64,000 bases of DNA from Xenopus tropicalis (lineage: Eukaryota > Chordata > Amphibia > Anura > Pipidae): assembly GCF_000004195.4 (NCBI RefSeq), contig NC_030681.2, positions 125,503 through 189,502 on the forward strand. Direction: 5' to 3'. The notes below the pieces were generated by a model, which saw nothing but the letters and a program-made list of their open reading frames with translations, ran no database searches and was not told the DNA's origin. How positions within the stretch are numbered: position 1 is the stretch's first letter; each line of letters opens with the position of its first letter. This document shows, piece after piece, positions 41,192-52,272 of this stretch. The translations under genes were made by a program, and so were the position numbers.

Positions 41192-41354
41192 CTTCAGTCA
41201 TAGTCTGGAAGTACATCTTGCCGCTATAGCGCCCATAGCCTGCCACCGTGCGTGCCCGCACCTGGAACACGTATATAGTGCCCGCCTTCAGGCCTGGCAC
41301 CAGGACCGTATTGGTGGAGCTTTTCACTACTGACGAGTTGTGCTCGGTCAGCTC
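41192..41354 (-). CDS. ephb2: ephb2 exon: fibronectin type III domain 2, second half
   Basis: A 163-base exon that starts at phase 0 with ELTEHNSSVVKSSTNTVLVP, continues GLKAGTIYVFQVRARTVAGY and ends YFQTMTE plus one base of a split codon. VFQVRARTVAGYGRYS is the conserved last strand pair of the domain. The acceptor is CTCCTACAG and the donor is GTCAGT. It lies just outside the membrane-proximal segment coded by the next exon. Confidence 0.96.
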
Positions 41355-41390
41355 CTGTAGGAGTAAAGGGGAAACTATTCATATGCCCCG

Positions 41391-41527
41391 CCCACATACA
41401 GTACAGGCACCGCCCACATACAGTACAGGCACCGCCCACATACAGTACAGGCACCGCCCACATACAGTACAGGCACCGCCCACATACAGTACAGGCACCG
41501 CCCACATACAGTACAGGCACCTCCCAC
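41391..41527. repeat. 22-bp tandem repeat
   Basis: About six copies of CCCACATACAGTACAGGCAC CG, starting 37 bases upstream of the acceptor of exon 41192-41354. Confidence 0.93.
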
Positions 41528-41623
41528 ACAGGTTACATCAGGGGTACAGAGGGTGGGGCTTCCCATGAACATTTGCCTATTTGTCTTAATTGAAAAATCT
41601 CTATGATTTTTGTTATATCTTGC

Positions 41624-41662
41624 ACTTCCTGTTCCTGTTGTACTTCCTGTCGCACTTCCTGT
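41624..41662 (-). promoter_or_regulatory. cluster of three ETS-type sites
   Basis: ACTTCCTGT at 41624-41632, 41642-41650 and 41654-41662; the reverse complement ACAGGAAGT is the classical ETS core. All three have the same orientation within 39 bp. Function is unproven; the repeat could be a small tandem duplication. Confidence 0.35.
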
Positions 41663-42277
41663 TTCTGCAGAGTAGAAATGGCTGCCCTCTGTGTGCTGAG
41701 CTGCTCCCTATCTCTAAGCCTATCAAAGGCTGCAGCTTATGGTGGTGTTGGGGGGGGGGGGGTTCAAGGGAAACAAAACAGTTCCCCTGAGGGCAGTATA
41801 ACAGGGCAATATGGCAGAACGTATAATAAGCTGGGGCAGTTGGGCGGAATGAAGTGGCTCTGACACGGCGGGGGCAGAAGAGTTGTGCCCCGGGGCAGGA
41901 ATTGCATGAAATATTTTGCTTTGTTCCCACAACTGGCTGCCCCGGGGGGGGGGTCTCACTGGGGGGGGGTACGGGGAGAGACAGGTGTGTTATCCACTGC
42001 AGGTCACAGTCAGGTGAGAGACAGCCCCGCGCCCAATAAGCGCTCACTCGCTGTCACACAGTATCGATCATGTGAGCAGTCGGGCAGAACAGCCAGATGG
42101 GGGGGGGGAGCAGTCACATTCATTGCAATCAGTGAAGTAAGGGGGGCTCCACCAATCAGAGGGCAGCCAGAGCCCTCCCACCCCAGGAACACACTTTGGC
42201 TGAGTGTTGTACCCAGACACCACTATTCCCAGGGCAAATCTCTAGCTTCTGCCACCCTCACTGTAACCCCACTTGGT
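41663..42277. other. unique intron sequence
   Basis: Contains G runs (41749-41761, 41944-41952, 41961-41970) and no recognised exon or element. Confidence 0.55.
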
Positions 42278-42790
42278 AGGGCCTGCCCTTACAGTAAGGA
42301 ACCCCTTCCTATGCTGATGGTGAGATCTCCTTTCCTCCCCACCACCAATGTATCACTCATTCCCCCTCTCTGGGTAGGGGAACCCATAACCTGACTGCCC
42401 TTACAGTAAGGAACCCCTTCCTATGCTGATGGTGAGATCTATACTTCCTCCCCACCCCCAATGTATCACTCATTTCCCCTCTCTGGGTAGGGAACCCCAT
42501 AACCTGACTGCCCTTACAGTAAGGAACCCCTTCCTATGCTGATGGTGAGATCTCCTTTCCCCCCACCCCCAATGTATCACTCATTCCCCCTCTCTGGGTA
42601 GGGAATCCATAACCTGACTGCCCTTACAGTAAGGAACCCCTTCCTATGCTGATGGTGAGATCCCCTTTCCTCCCCACCCCCAATGTATCACACATTCCCC
42701 TCTCTTGGTAGGGAACCCCATAACCTGACTGCCCTTACAGTAAGGAACCCCTTCCTATGCTGATGGTGAGATCCCCTTTCCTCCCCACCA
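42278..42790. repeat. 111-bp tandem repeat, five units
   Basis: Units start at GCCCTTACAGTAAGGAACCC and run through CTTCCTATGCTGATGGTGAG to TAACCTGACT. The motif TTACAGTAAGG lies at 42289, 42401, 42514, 42624 and 42735. The array ends about 60 bases from the donor of exon 42851-42975. Confidence 0.93.
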
Positions 42791-42850
42791 TTTCCTCCCC
42801 ACCAATGAATAACTGAGGTGAGTTCCCAGTGAATCCAGTGCCCAACGTAC

Positions 42851-42975
42851 CTTTTCATAATAGAGGAGCTCATAGTCCAGAATGACTCCGTTGGGCTGGT
42901 CGGGTTGGGACCAAGACAGGGTGATGCTGTCCACTGTGCGGCTGACAAGGTGCATGATGGAAACACTTGATGGCG
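42851..42975 (-). CDS. ephb2: ephb2 exon: fibronectin type III domain 2, first half
   Basis: A 125-base exon that starts with two bases completing an Ala codon and then reads PSSVSIMHLVSRTVDSITLS, WSQPDQPNGVILDYELLYYE, K. WSQPDQPNG is the typical Trp-containing strand of the second Eph fibronectin repeat. It ends on a complete Lys codon (phase 0). The acceptor is CCCTTGCAG and the donor is GTACGT. The 41-bp minisatellite begins only about 40 bases upstream of the acceptor, so the branch point must lie close to or inside the first repeat unit. Confidence 0.96.
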
Positions 42976-43012
42976 CTGCAAGGGGGGAAGAAACAAGAGA
43001 TTTAGGGTCATG

Positions 43013-45737
43013 GGACATCCAGGCACCCTACAGCCCAGTCTTTCCTTCTATTGGGACGTCCGGGCACCCTACAGCCCAGTCTTTCCTTCTATTGGGGTGT
43101 CCGGGCACCCTACAGCCCAGTCTTTCCTTCTATTGGGACGTCCGGGCACCCTACAGCCCAGTCTTTCCTTCTATTGGGGTGTCCGGGCACCCTACAGCCC
43201 AGTCTTTCCTTCATTTGGGGCGTCCGGGCACCCTACAGCCCAGTCTTTCCTTCTATTGGGGTGACCGGGCACCCTACAGCCCAGTCTTTCCTTCTATTGG
43301 GACGTCCGGGCACCCTACAGCCCAGTCTTTCCTTCTATTGGGGCGTCCGGACACCCTACAGCCCAGTCTTTCCTTCTATTGGGGCGTCCGGGCACCCTAC
43401 AGCCCAGTCTTTCCTTCTATTGGGGCATCCGGGCACCCTACAGCCCAGTCTTTCCTTCTATTGGGGCATCCAGGCACCCTACAGCCCAGTCTTTCCTTCT
43501 ATTGGGGCATCCAGGCACCCTACAGCCCAGTCTTTCCTTCTATTGGGGTGACCGGACACCCTACAGCCCAGTCTTTCCTTCTATTGGGGTGACCGGACAC
43601 CCTACAGCCCAGTCTTTCCTTCTATTGGGGTGTCCGGGCACCCTACAGCCCAGTCTTTCCTTCTATTGGGACATCCGGACACCCTACAGCCCAGTCTTTC
43701 CTTCTATTGGGACGTCCGGGCACCCTACAGCCCAGTCTTTCCTTCTATTGGGGTGACCGGACACCCTACAGCCCAGTCTTTCCTTCTATTGGGGTGTCCG
43801 GACACCCTACAGCCCAGTCTTTCCTTCTATTGGGGCGACCGGGCACCCTACAGCCCAGTCTTTCCTTCTATTGGGGTGACCGGACACCCTACAGCCCAGT
43901 CTTTCCTTCTATTGGGGTGTCCGGACACCCTACAGCCCAGTCTTTCCTTCTATTGGGGCGACCGGACACCCTACAGCCCAGTCTTTCCTTCTATTGGGGC
44001 GACCGGGCACCCTACAGCCCAGTCTTTCCTTCTATTGGGGCATCCAGGCACCCTACAGCCCAGTCTTTCCTTCTATTGGGAAATCCGGGCACCCTACAGC
44101 CCAGTCTTTCCTTCTATTGGGAAATCCGGGCACCCTACAGCCCAGTCTTTCCTTCTATTGGGGCACCCAGGCACCCTACAGCCCAGTCTTTCCTTCTATT
44201 GGGAAATCCGGGCACCCTACAGCCCAGTCTTTCCTTCTATTGGGACGTCCGGGCACCCTACAGCCCAGTCTTTCCTTCTATTGGGAAATCCGGGCACCCT
44301 AAGCCCAGTCTTTCCTTCTATTGGCACCCAGCACCCTACAGCCCAGTCTTTCCTTCTATTGGGGCGTCCGGGCCACCTACAGCCCAGTCTTTCCTTCTAT
44401 TGGGGCGACGGGCACCCTACAGCCCAGTCTTCTTCTATTGGGACGTCCGGGCACCCTACAGCCCAGTCTTTCCTTCTATTGGGGCGACCGGGCACCCTAC
44501 AGCCCAGTCTTTCCTTCTATTGGGGCGTCCGGGCACCCTACAGCCCAGTCTTTCCTTCTATTGGGGCACCCGGGCACCCTACAGCCCAGTCTTTCCTTCT
44601 ATTGGGACGTCCGGGCACCCTACAGCCCAGTCTTTCCTTCTATTGGGGTGACCGGGCACCCTACAGCCCAGTCTTTCCTTCTATTGGGACGTCCGGGCAC
44701 CCTACAGCCCAGTCTTTCCTTCTATTGGGGCATCCAGGCACCCTACAGCCCAGTCTTTCCTTCTATTGGGGTGACCGGACACCCTACAGCCCAGTTTTTT
44801 CCTTCTATTGGGGTGACCGGACCACCCTACAGCCCAGTCTTTCCTTCTATTGGGGTGTCCGGGCACCCTTACAGCCCAGTCTTTCCTTCTATTGGACATC
44901 CGGACACCCTACAGCCCAGTCTTTCCTTCTATTGGGTGACCGGACACCCTACAGCCCAGTCTTTCCTTCTATTGGGGTGTCCGGGCACCCTACAGCCCAG
45001 TCTTTCCTTCTATTGGGACATCCGGACACCCTACAGCCCAGTCTTTCCTTCTATTGGGGTGTCCGGGCACCCTACAGCCCAGTCTTTCCTTCTATTGGGA
45101 CATCCGGACACCCTACAGCCCAGTCTTTCCTTCTATTGGGGTGACCGGACACCCTACAGCCCAGTCTTTCCTTCTATTGGGGTGACCGGACACCCTACAG
45201 CCCCAGCTTTCCTTCTTTGGGTCCGGGCACCCTACAGCCCAGTCTTTCCTTCTATTGGGACATCCGGACACCCTACAGCCCAGTCTTTCCTTTCTATTGG
45301 GACGTCGGGCACCCTACAGCCCAGTCTTTCCTTCTATTGGGTGACCGGACACCTACAGCCCAGTCTTTCCTTCTATTGGGGTGTCCGGACACCCTACAGC
45401 CCAGTCTTTTCTTCTAGTTGGGCGACCGGACACCCTACAGCCCAGTCTTTCCTTCTATTGGGGCGACCGGACACCCTACAGCCCAGTCTTTCCTTCTATT
45501 GGGGTGTCCGGGCACCCTACAGCCCAGTCTTTCCTTCTATTGGGAAATCCGGGCACCCTACAGCCCAGTCTTTCCTTCTATTGGGGCACAGGGCACCCTA
45601 CAGCCCAGTCTTTCCTTCTATTGGGGCATCTGGGCACCCTACAGCCCAGTCTTTCCTTCTATTGGGGTGTCCGGGCACCCTACAGCCCAGTCTTTCCTTC
45701 TATTGGGGCGACCGGGCACCCTACAGCCCAGTCTTTC
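43013..45737. repeat. 41-bp minisatellite
   Basis: About 66 units: GCACCCTACAGCCCAGTCTT TCCTTCTATTGGGGYGTCCG G. Variation is mostly in the last 10 bases (GTGTCC, GCGACC, GAAATC, GCATCC). Between about 44290 and 45420 many units carry single-base losses. Stop-free on the plus strand in all frames, so the long reading frames here are not genes. Confidence 0.96.
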
Positions 45738-46654
45738 CCAGTTGGGGCGGCCAAGCAATCTATATGGTGTATATGAAGCTGTTTCCAGTCCCACTGGTGG
45801 GGGCGCCCATAGTGGGTAGAACGTTCCCCCCCAGCACACACTTCTCCTTGGATTCTCTTTCTGGGATCAGAAGGAATTCCTTGGGAATCAGCGTGGAAAA
45901 TTCCATTGTTCCGGCAACATGAGTAACTCCCCAAGCATCAAACCCGGAAAATTGGTTTAAATCCCCGGCGCCACGGTGCAATCTAGTTAAGGAGCCGCTA
46001 GTTACGCTGTGAGGCACCAGGGGGCTCCGGCTGCAGGGGGGCCCCGGGGACACAGCGCCCCCAATCACACTGCTAAGGTGTTTGTATCAGTATCTAAAGG
46101 AATGAGTTCCCACACAGCCCAATGCCCCCAGCTGTCCCCCTCTGCCCTCATCTCTGCCCCCCGTGTCTGTCTGTGTGCGAGGGGCCTGGGGCAGTTCGTG
46201 GCTGATTTGCCCCTGTCACTGACTAATCAGGGGGAGTCACTGCAGGTGTTGCCCCCTCACCTGCCCCTGATTAGTGTCGGACGGGGAACGGACGGTGCCT
46301 CGGAGCCACATTTTCCGCATGAATAACAGAAATCTCTCCGACCCCCCCGCACTCCTTCCTCTGTGCAGTTGGATTCAGTGGCAGAATGTAGGGCAGGGGG
46401 GCTTTTGTGCTTCCCACTAACATATGGGGCATTAGCAGCAGTGTTACGTGGGATTCCGAGGGGCAGAACATATGCCCTGGAGTCAAGCTGCGCCCGACGG
46501 CTCATTTCCACCATCACCCCATCTCCAAGCTCACGGAGATACCCAGCCGCCCCCTTTCTCAGGTTTCTCCCAAGATCCTCTCTGCCTGTTTTGGCCCCTT
46601 CCCCACTAGGTAGTTTCTATTGGCTCCATTGGTCAGTGTAATGGGGCATATTCC
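45738..46654. other. unique intron sequence
   Basis: About 0.9 kb without array. No exon, RNA gene or known element recognised on either strand. Confidence 0.55.
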
Positions 46655-47301
46655 CAATTCTCTTTCCATATTCCCAATTCTCTCTCCATATTCCCAATTC
46701 TCTCTTTCCCTATTCCCAATTCTCTCTCCATATTCCAAATTCTCTCTCCATATTCTCAATTCTCTCTCCATATTCCCAATTCTCTCTCCATATTCCCAAT
46801 TCTCTCTTTCCCTATTCCCAATTCTCTCTCCATATTCCCAATTCTCTCTCCATATTCCCAATTCTCTCTTTCCCTATTCCCAATTCTCTCTCCATATTCC
46901 AAATTCTCTCTCCATATTCTCAATTCTCTCTCCATATTCCCAATTCTCTCTCCATATTCCCAATTCTCTTTCCATATTCCAAATTCTCTCTCTTTCCATA
47001 TTCCCAATTCTCTCTCTCTCCATATTCCCAATTCTCTCTCTTTCCATATTCTCAATTCTCTCTCTCTCTCCATATTCCCAATTCTCTCTTTTTCCATATT
47101 CCCAATTCTCTCTTTCCATATTCCCAATTCTCTTTTCATATTCCAAATTCTCTCTCTCTCCATATTCCCAATTCTCCCTCTCTCCATATTCCCAATTCTC
47201 TCTCCATATTCCCAATTCTCTCTTTCCCTATTCCCAATTCTCTCTTTCCCTATTCCCAATTCTCTTTCCATATTCCCAATTTTCTCTCTTTCCATATTCA
47301 C

Positions 47302-47338
<37 letters not shown>

Positions 47339-47920
47339 TTCCCAATTCTCTCTCTCCATATTCTCAATTCTCTCTCTTTCCATATTCCCAATTCTCTCTC
47401 TCCATATTCTCAATTCTCTCTCTTTCCATATTCCCAATTCTCTCTCTCTCCATATTCCCAATTCTCTCTCATCCATATTCTCAATTCTCTCTCTTTCCAT
47501 ATTCCCAATTCTCTCTCTTTCCATATTCCCAATTCTCTCTTTCCATATTCCCAATTCTCTCTCTTTCCATATTCCCAATTCTCTCTCTCCATATTCCTAA
47601 TTCTCTCTCTCCATATTCCCAATTCTCTTTCCATATTCCAAATTCTCTCTCTCTCCATATTCCCAATTCTCTCTTTCCATATTCCCAATTCTCTCTCTTT
47701 CCATATTCCCAATTCTCTCTCTCCAATATTCCCAATTCTCTCTCTTTCCATATACCAAAATCTCTCTCTCCATATTCCCAATTCTCTCTCTCCATATTCC
47801 CAATTATCTCTTTCCATATTTCCAATTCTCTCTTTCCCTATTCCCAATTCTCTCTTTTCCTATTCCCAATTCTCTCTCTCCTTATTCCCAATTCTCTCTC
47901 TCTCTCCAAATTCTCAATTC
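46655..47920. repeat. pyrimidine-rich 18-26 bp repeat
   Basis: Tandem CCATATTCCCAATTCTCTCT with variable CT runs, including a pure CT stretch of about 30 bases near 47306-47335. Purine-rich on the sense strand. Loose period, more like a microsatellite that spread than a fixed unit. Confidence 0.93.
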
Positions 47921-48471
47921 ACTTAATGGCATGGGGCAGTTCTAGAATGGTAGGCTTGGGGCATAACTCATGCTAGAGTAGAACCACGTGGTACAAATAA
48001 TGCCAATTGATACACTCTATTGGCCAGTCCAACCCCATCTCTCGCTCCCCAATGTCCTCTGAGCCTGAACGGACCCCAGCCTGTAATTCTCATGTGAATG
48101 AGCTGCCGGGGGGTCAGGAATGTGGGCAGCAGAATTCCATTGCTAATGAGTGGGGGGGGGGGGGGGGGGGAGCGGGGGGGGGTGGGGTGGGGGGGGGGGG
48201 GCGGGGGGGGGGGGGGCAGGCAGCTGGGTTAGGGCTAATGAATGGGCACCTAAAGCAAAAGCACAAAACCACAGAGGGAAGGGGCAGAGGGCTGGGAGCC
48301 AAGGCTGGCACTGTATGGGCACAGGTACCTCACTATAGAGCAATCTGACCCTTTAACTGCTGGGGGCCCAGTGGCTCAGTGACTTGTTTTAGTATAGGTT
48401 ATAAACAGGGTTTCACTCCCAAAGTTACAGGGGCAGTGGGGCTCAGTACCTTCTAGCTACACAGCTTAATC
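47921..48471. other. unique intron sequence with a G-rich block
   Basis: A G-rich block with few interruptions lies at 48151-48217. A palindromic E-box ACCACGTGGT is at 47983-47992. No exon recognised. Confidence 0.55.
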
Positions 48472-48850
48472 TCATTGGCTGAACTGGCTAGTTATACATC
48501 TCCTTGCCTGATTGGCTAGTTATGCATCTCCTTGGCCGGACTGGCTAGTTATATATCTCCTTGGCCAGACTGGCTAGTTATATATCTCCTAGGCCAGACT
48601 GGCTAGTTATATATCTCCTTGGCCGGACTGGCTAGTTATACATCTCCTTGGCCGGACTGGCTAGTTATACATCTCCTTGGCCGGACTGGCTAGTTATATA
48701 TCTCCTTGGCCGGACTGGCTAGTTATATATCTCCTTGGCCGGACTGGCTAGTTATACATCTCCTTGGCCGGACTGGCTAGTTATATATCTCCTTGGCCGG
48801 ACTGGCTAGTTATACATCTCCTTGGCCGGACTGGCTAGTTATATATCTTG
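48472..48850. repeat. 29-bp tandem repeat
   Basis: About 13 units of CTGGCTAGTTATACATCTCC TTGGCCGGA, with TATATATCT or TATACATCT as the main variant. Flanked by older diverged copies (ATTGGCTGAACTGGCTAG). Confidence 0.94.
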
Positions 48851-49130
48851 ACTGGCCAGTGATGCTTCTCATTGGCTGGATTTGCTAGCAACATACTGTA
48901 CATTTATTGGCCGTCTAGGTTTATGTGGAGGTTGGTGGGTGAGGAGTGGGATCCCCAAGCCGTGGCTACTAGCCCACTGGGCACCAGGCCCCCGAGCAAT
49001 GAGACCTGCCAACAAATTAAGGCCCCGGGCACAGAGCACCAGTTCAGACCTGGGAGGAGGGCAAAGCAGTTGGACAATACAGAGAGGAGGTGCCCCCAGG
49101 GGGCAGATGTGGTGCCAGGGGGGCACTTAC
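48851..49130. other. unique intron sequence
   Basis: Between the 29-bp repeat and the donor of the first fibronectin exon. No feature recognised. Confidence 0.5.
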
Positions 49131-49466
49131 CTGCTTGGTTGGTGGTGATATTGACGGAGGCAAAATGGGGTGAGTAGGGGCTCTGGTCGGTGACCCCATT
49201 AACCGCCTGGACCTCGAATGTGTACTGGGTGTGCGCCAACAGGTCGCTGATATAAACCCGCGGTTCTGTCAGGCCCAGCTGGCGTGGGGCAAACTGCACA
49301 TTATCTCCACAACGAGTGCAAGCTCCCCGGCCCGAACCGCAGCTCTTGCAGATGATATTGTACACCAGGTCTTCTCTGCCCCCCGAATCTCTGGGGGGAG
49401 CCCATTCCAGCATCAGGGAGGTCTCATTCACACTGGAGATGACATTCTGGGGGGCAGACGGGATCG
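49131..49466 (-). CDS. ephb2: ephb2 exon: fibronectin type III domain 1
   Basis: A 336-base exon coding the whole first fibronectin III domain of the ectodomain. It opens IPSAPQNVISSVNETSLMLE and contains the Eph-specific Cys pairs in CKSCGSGRGACTRCGD. It then reads FAPRQLGLTEPRVYISDLLA and ends SVNITTNQA plus one base. The segment DLVYNIICKSCGSGRGACTR points to EPHB2 rather than EPHB3 or EPHB1. The acceptor follows a pyrimidine tract ending CGCAG and the donor is GTAAGT. The domain lies outside the cell and contributes to receptor geometry and lateral contacts. Confidence 0.96.
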
Positions 49467-49700
49467 CTGCGAGGGGCAAAGAGAAAATGTCACATAACAA
49501 TCGGGTCTGGGGGCAATTAAAGGGCAACTGATGGTAAATAAGGGGTAGAACTCCATAACGGAGCAGCGGGTTCCGCCAGTTCTGGGAGATCCATCATTCC
49601 TGGTACTGAAGCGCAGCTTTATAGATGGTCCATTGCAGTACCACTTCCAGCCACTAGAGCTTCTGTAAAACTACAACTCCCAGCACCCCCCCAAAACAGT

Positions 49701-50690
49701 AGTAGAGACACGGGATTAGTAGTAGAGACATGGGATGAGTAGTAGAGACACGGGATGAGCAGTAGAGACACAGGATGAGTAGTAGAGACACGGGATGAGT
49801 AGTAGAGACACGGGATGAGCAGTAGAGACACGGGATGAGTAGTAGAGACACGGGATGAGTAGTAGAGACACGGGATGAGTAGTAGAGACACGGGATGAGC
49901 AGTAGAGACACGGGATGAGCAGTAGAGACACGGGATGAGTAGTAGAGACACGGGATGAGTAGTAGAGACACGGGATGAGCAGTAGAGACACGGGATGAGC
50001 AGTAGAGACACGGGATGAGTAGTAGAGACACGGGATGAGTAGTAGAGACACGGGATGAGCAGTAGAGACACGGGATGAGTAGTAGAGACACGGGATGAGT
50101 AGTAGAGACACGGGATGAGCAGTAGAGACAGGGGATGAGTAGTAGAGACACGGGATGAGTAGTAGAGACACGGGATGAGCAGTAGAGACACGGGATGAGC
50201 AGTAGAGACACGGGATGAGCAGTAGAGACACGGGATGAGCAGTAGAGACACGGGATGAGCAGTAGAGACACGGGATGAGCAGTAGAGACAGGGGATGAGT
50301 AGTAGAGACAGGGGATGAGTAGTAGAGACACAGGATGAGTAGTAGAGACACGGGATGAGTAGTAGAGACAGGGGATGAGTAGTAGAGACACGGGATGAGT
50401 AGTAGAGACAGGGGATGAGTAGTAGAGACACGGGATGAGTAGTAGAGACACGGGATGAGTAGTAGAGACACGGGATGAGTAGTAGAGACAGGGGATGAGT
50501 AGTAGAGACAGGGGATGAGAAGTAGAGACAGGGGATGAGCAGTAGAGACAGGGGATGAGCAGTAGAGACAGGGGATGAGTAGTAGAGACACGGAATGAGT
50601 AGTAGAGACACAGGATGAATAGTAGAGACACAGGATGAGTAGTAGAGACACAGGATGAGTAGTAGAGACAGGGGATGAGTAGTAGAGACA
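49701..50690. repeat. 20-bp minisatellite in perfect register
   Basis: About 50 units of AGTAGAGACACGGGATGAGT with C/T at the last base and C, G or A at the 11th-12th bases. No insertion or deletion is seen over almost 1 kb, unlike every other array in the window. The sense strand is stop-free in all frames, giving spurious 20-residue repeat proteins. Confidence 0.97.
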
Positions 50691-50865
50691 CTGGTGGGAA
50701 CTTGGCACCAAAAGGCACCAGCTGGTACCTTCTGCCCCCCCAACCTACCAATGGGAGTGCCCTCTGTACCCAATTCCTACAGCCAATCATCTCTTCATAT
50801 TCATGTCTGGTACCGTATCAGAACTCTTGGTTCCATATTAAAAAACATATAAGAGCCCATAGAGA

Positions 50866-51592
50866 GATCTGGTACCATATAGGCCCATATAGAGTTCTGG
50901 TACCATATAAACCCATATAGAGTTCTGGTACTGTATAAACCCATATAGAGTTCTGGTACCGTATAAACTCATATAGAGTTCTGGTACCATATAAACTCAT
51001 ATAGAGTTCTGGTACCATATAAACTCATATAGAGTTCTGGTACCATATAAACTCATATAGAGTTCTGGTACCATATAGGCCCACATAGAGTTCTGGTACC
51101 ATATAAACCCATATAGAGTTCTGGTACCATATAAACCCATATAGAGTTCTGGTACCATATAGAGTTCTGGTACCATATAAACCCATATAGAGTTCTGGTA
51201 CCATATAGAGTTCTGGTACCATATAAACTCATATAGAGTTCTGGTACCATATAAACTCATATAGAGTTCTGGTACCATATAGGCCCACATAGAGTTCTGG
51301 TACCATATAAACCCATATAGAGTTCTGGTACCATATAAACCCATATAGAGTTCTGGTACCATATAGGCCCACATAGAGTTCTGGTACCATATAAACCCAT
51401 ATAGAGTTCTGGTACCATATAAACCCATATAGAGTTCTGGTACCATATAGAGTTCTGGTACCATATAGGCCCACATAGAGTTCTGGTACCATATAAACCC
51501 ATATAGAGTTCTGGTACCATATAGAGTTCTGGTACCATATAGGCCCACATAGAGTTCTGGTACCAGATAGACATATAAAGAGTTCTGGTACC
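50866..51592. repeat. 28-bp / 18-bp minisatellite
   Basis: About 26 units: ATATAGAGTTCTGGTACCAT ATAAACCC, with some 18-bp units lacking the ATAAACCCAT part and some with AGGCCCACAT. Each contains GGTACC. The array ends about 20 bases from the donor of exon 51612-51767. Confidence 0.95.
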
Positions 51593-51611
51593 TTGCTGGA
51601 GAGGAACTTAC

Positions 51612-51767
51612 TGGTGCAGGGCATCTGCATTGGGTCGGAGTCGGACCGGTAGTACCCAGTCCGGCACACGCAGTTGGTGGCCCCTTCTGAGGTGGTGCGG
51701 CTGTTGATTGGACAATGGAGGCAGTTGTCATCCCCTTGATTGGCCTTGAACATCCCACTGGGACAGG
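51612..51767 (-). CDS. ephb2: ephb2 exon: end of Cys-rich (EGF-like) region
   Basis: First ephb2 exon visible, equivalent to exon 4 of mammalian EPHB2. It starts with two bases of a split codon and reads CPSGMFKANQGDDNCLHCPI, then NSRTTSEGATNCVCRTGYYR, ending at MPCT plus one base of the next codon. The regularly spaced cysteines and the segment NSRTTSEGATNC are the Eph signature of the ectodomain Cys-rich module that links the ephrin-binding domain to the fibronectin repeats and takes part in receptor clustering. The acceptor is a C-rich tract ending CAG (51768-51770) and the donor is GTAAGT (51611-51606). No stop or frameshift. The preceding ligand-binding exon is not found between here and the N gap. 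Confidence 0.96.
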
Positions 51768-52109
51768 CTGGGGGGGGGGAGAGAAACAGTAATCAGAACC
51801 TTCTGTCCTGGGAGCTCAGCCTTCTCTGTGATTGGCTCTTCCCTCAGTGTGTGATTGATGGGGTCAGTGTCTCCCTAGCAACCCCTAGCTGGTTCCTAAT
51901 AGTGCCTGACCTGGCAACTGCCCCACCCCAGGGTGTCATGTAATGTGGGTCAGCCCTGCCCTACCCCCTCCATATGGTCACCCATATGGCACAATGTCAT
52001 CCCCCATCTGCTCATCCACACAGCCCTGTGCCCAACCAACCGGCCGCGTACCGGCCAGCGGCTATTCCCTCTCCTTCCCTTCTACTCTAAGCCCTACTAA
52101 CCCCGCAAC
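51768..52109. other. unique intron sequence upstream of the Cys-rich exon
   Basis: Acceptor region followed by ordinary unique sequence. No ligand-binding-domain exon found. Confidence 0.55.
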
Positions 52110-52272
52110 ATGGCAGCTCCCTCCCATATGTATAAATACAAATATACAGAGAGGGAATGTTCTGGGCACACAATAAGCTGTACCCCCATACTGTACTGTC
52201 TAAGGGAAACACTATGGCACCTCCTACCCATATGTATAAATACAAATATACAGAGAGGGAATGTTCTGGGCA
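52110..52272. repeat. 104-bp tandem duplication running into the gap
   Basis: ATGGCA, CCCATATGTATAAATACAAA and GAGAGGGAATGTTCTGGGCA start at 52110 and again at 52214. The second copy is cut by the N run at 52273, so more copies may lie in the gap. Confidence 0.9.

Noticed and set aside
43630..45922. Reading frames of 504 and 533 residues on the plus strand
   Set aside because: They run through the 41-bp array, which has no stop in any plus frame. The same repeat peptide appears in all three frames and nothing precedes it as a start context.
46655..47920. Arrayed serum-response (CArG) sites in CCATATTCCC
   Set aside because: The motif lacks the GG end of the CArG consensus CC(A/T)6GG.
49619..50790. 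Three overlapping minus-strand frames of 331-384 residues with a 20-residue repeat
   Set aside because: Intronic 20-bp array that is open in all sense frames; no coding signature.
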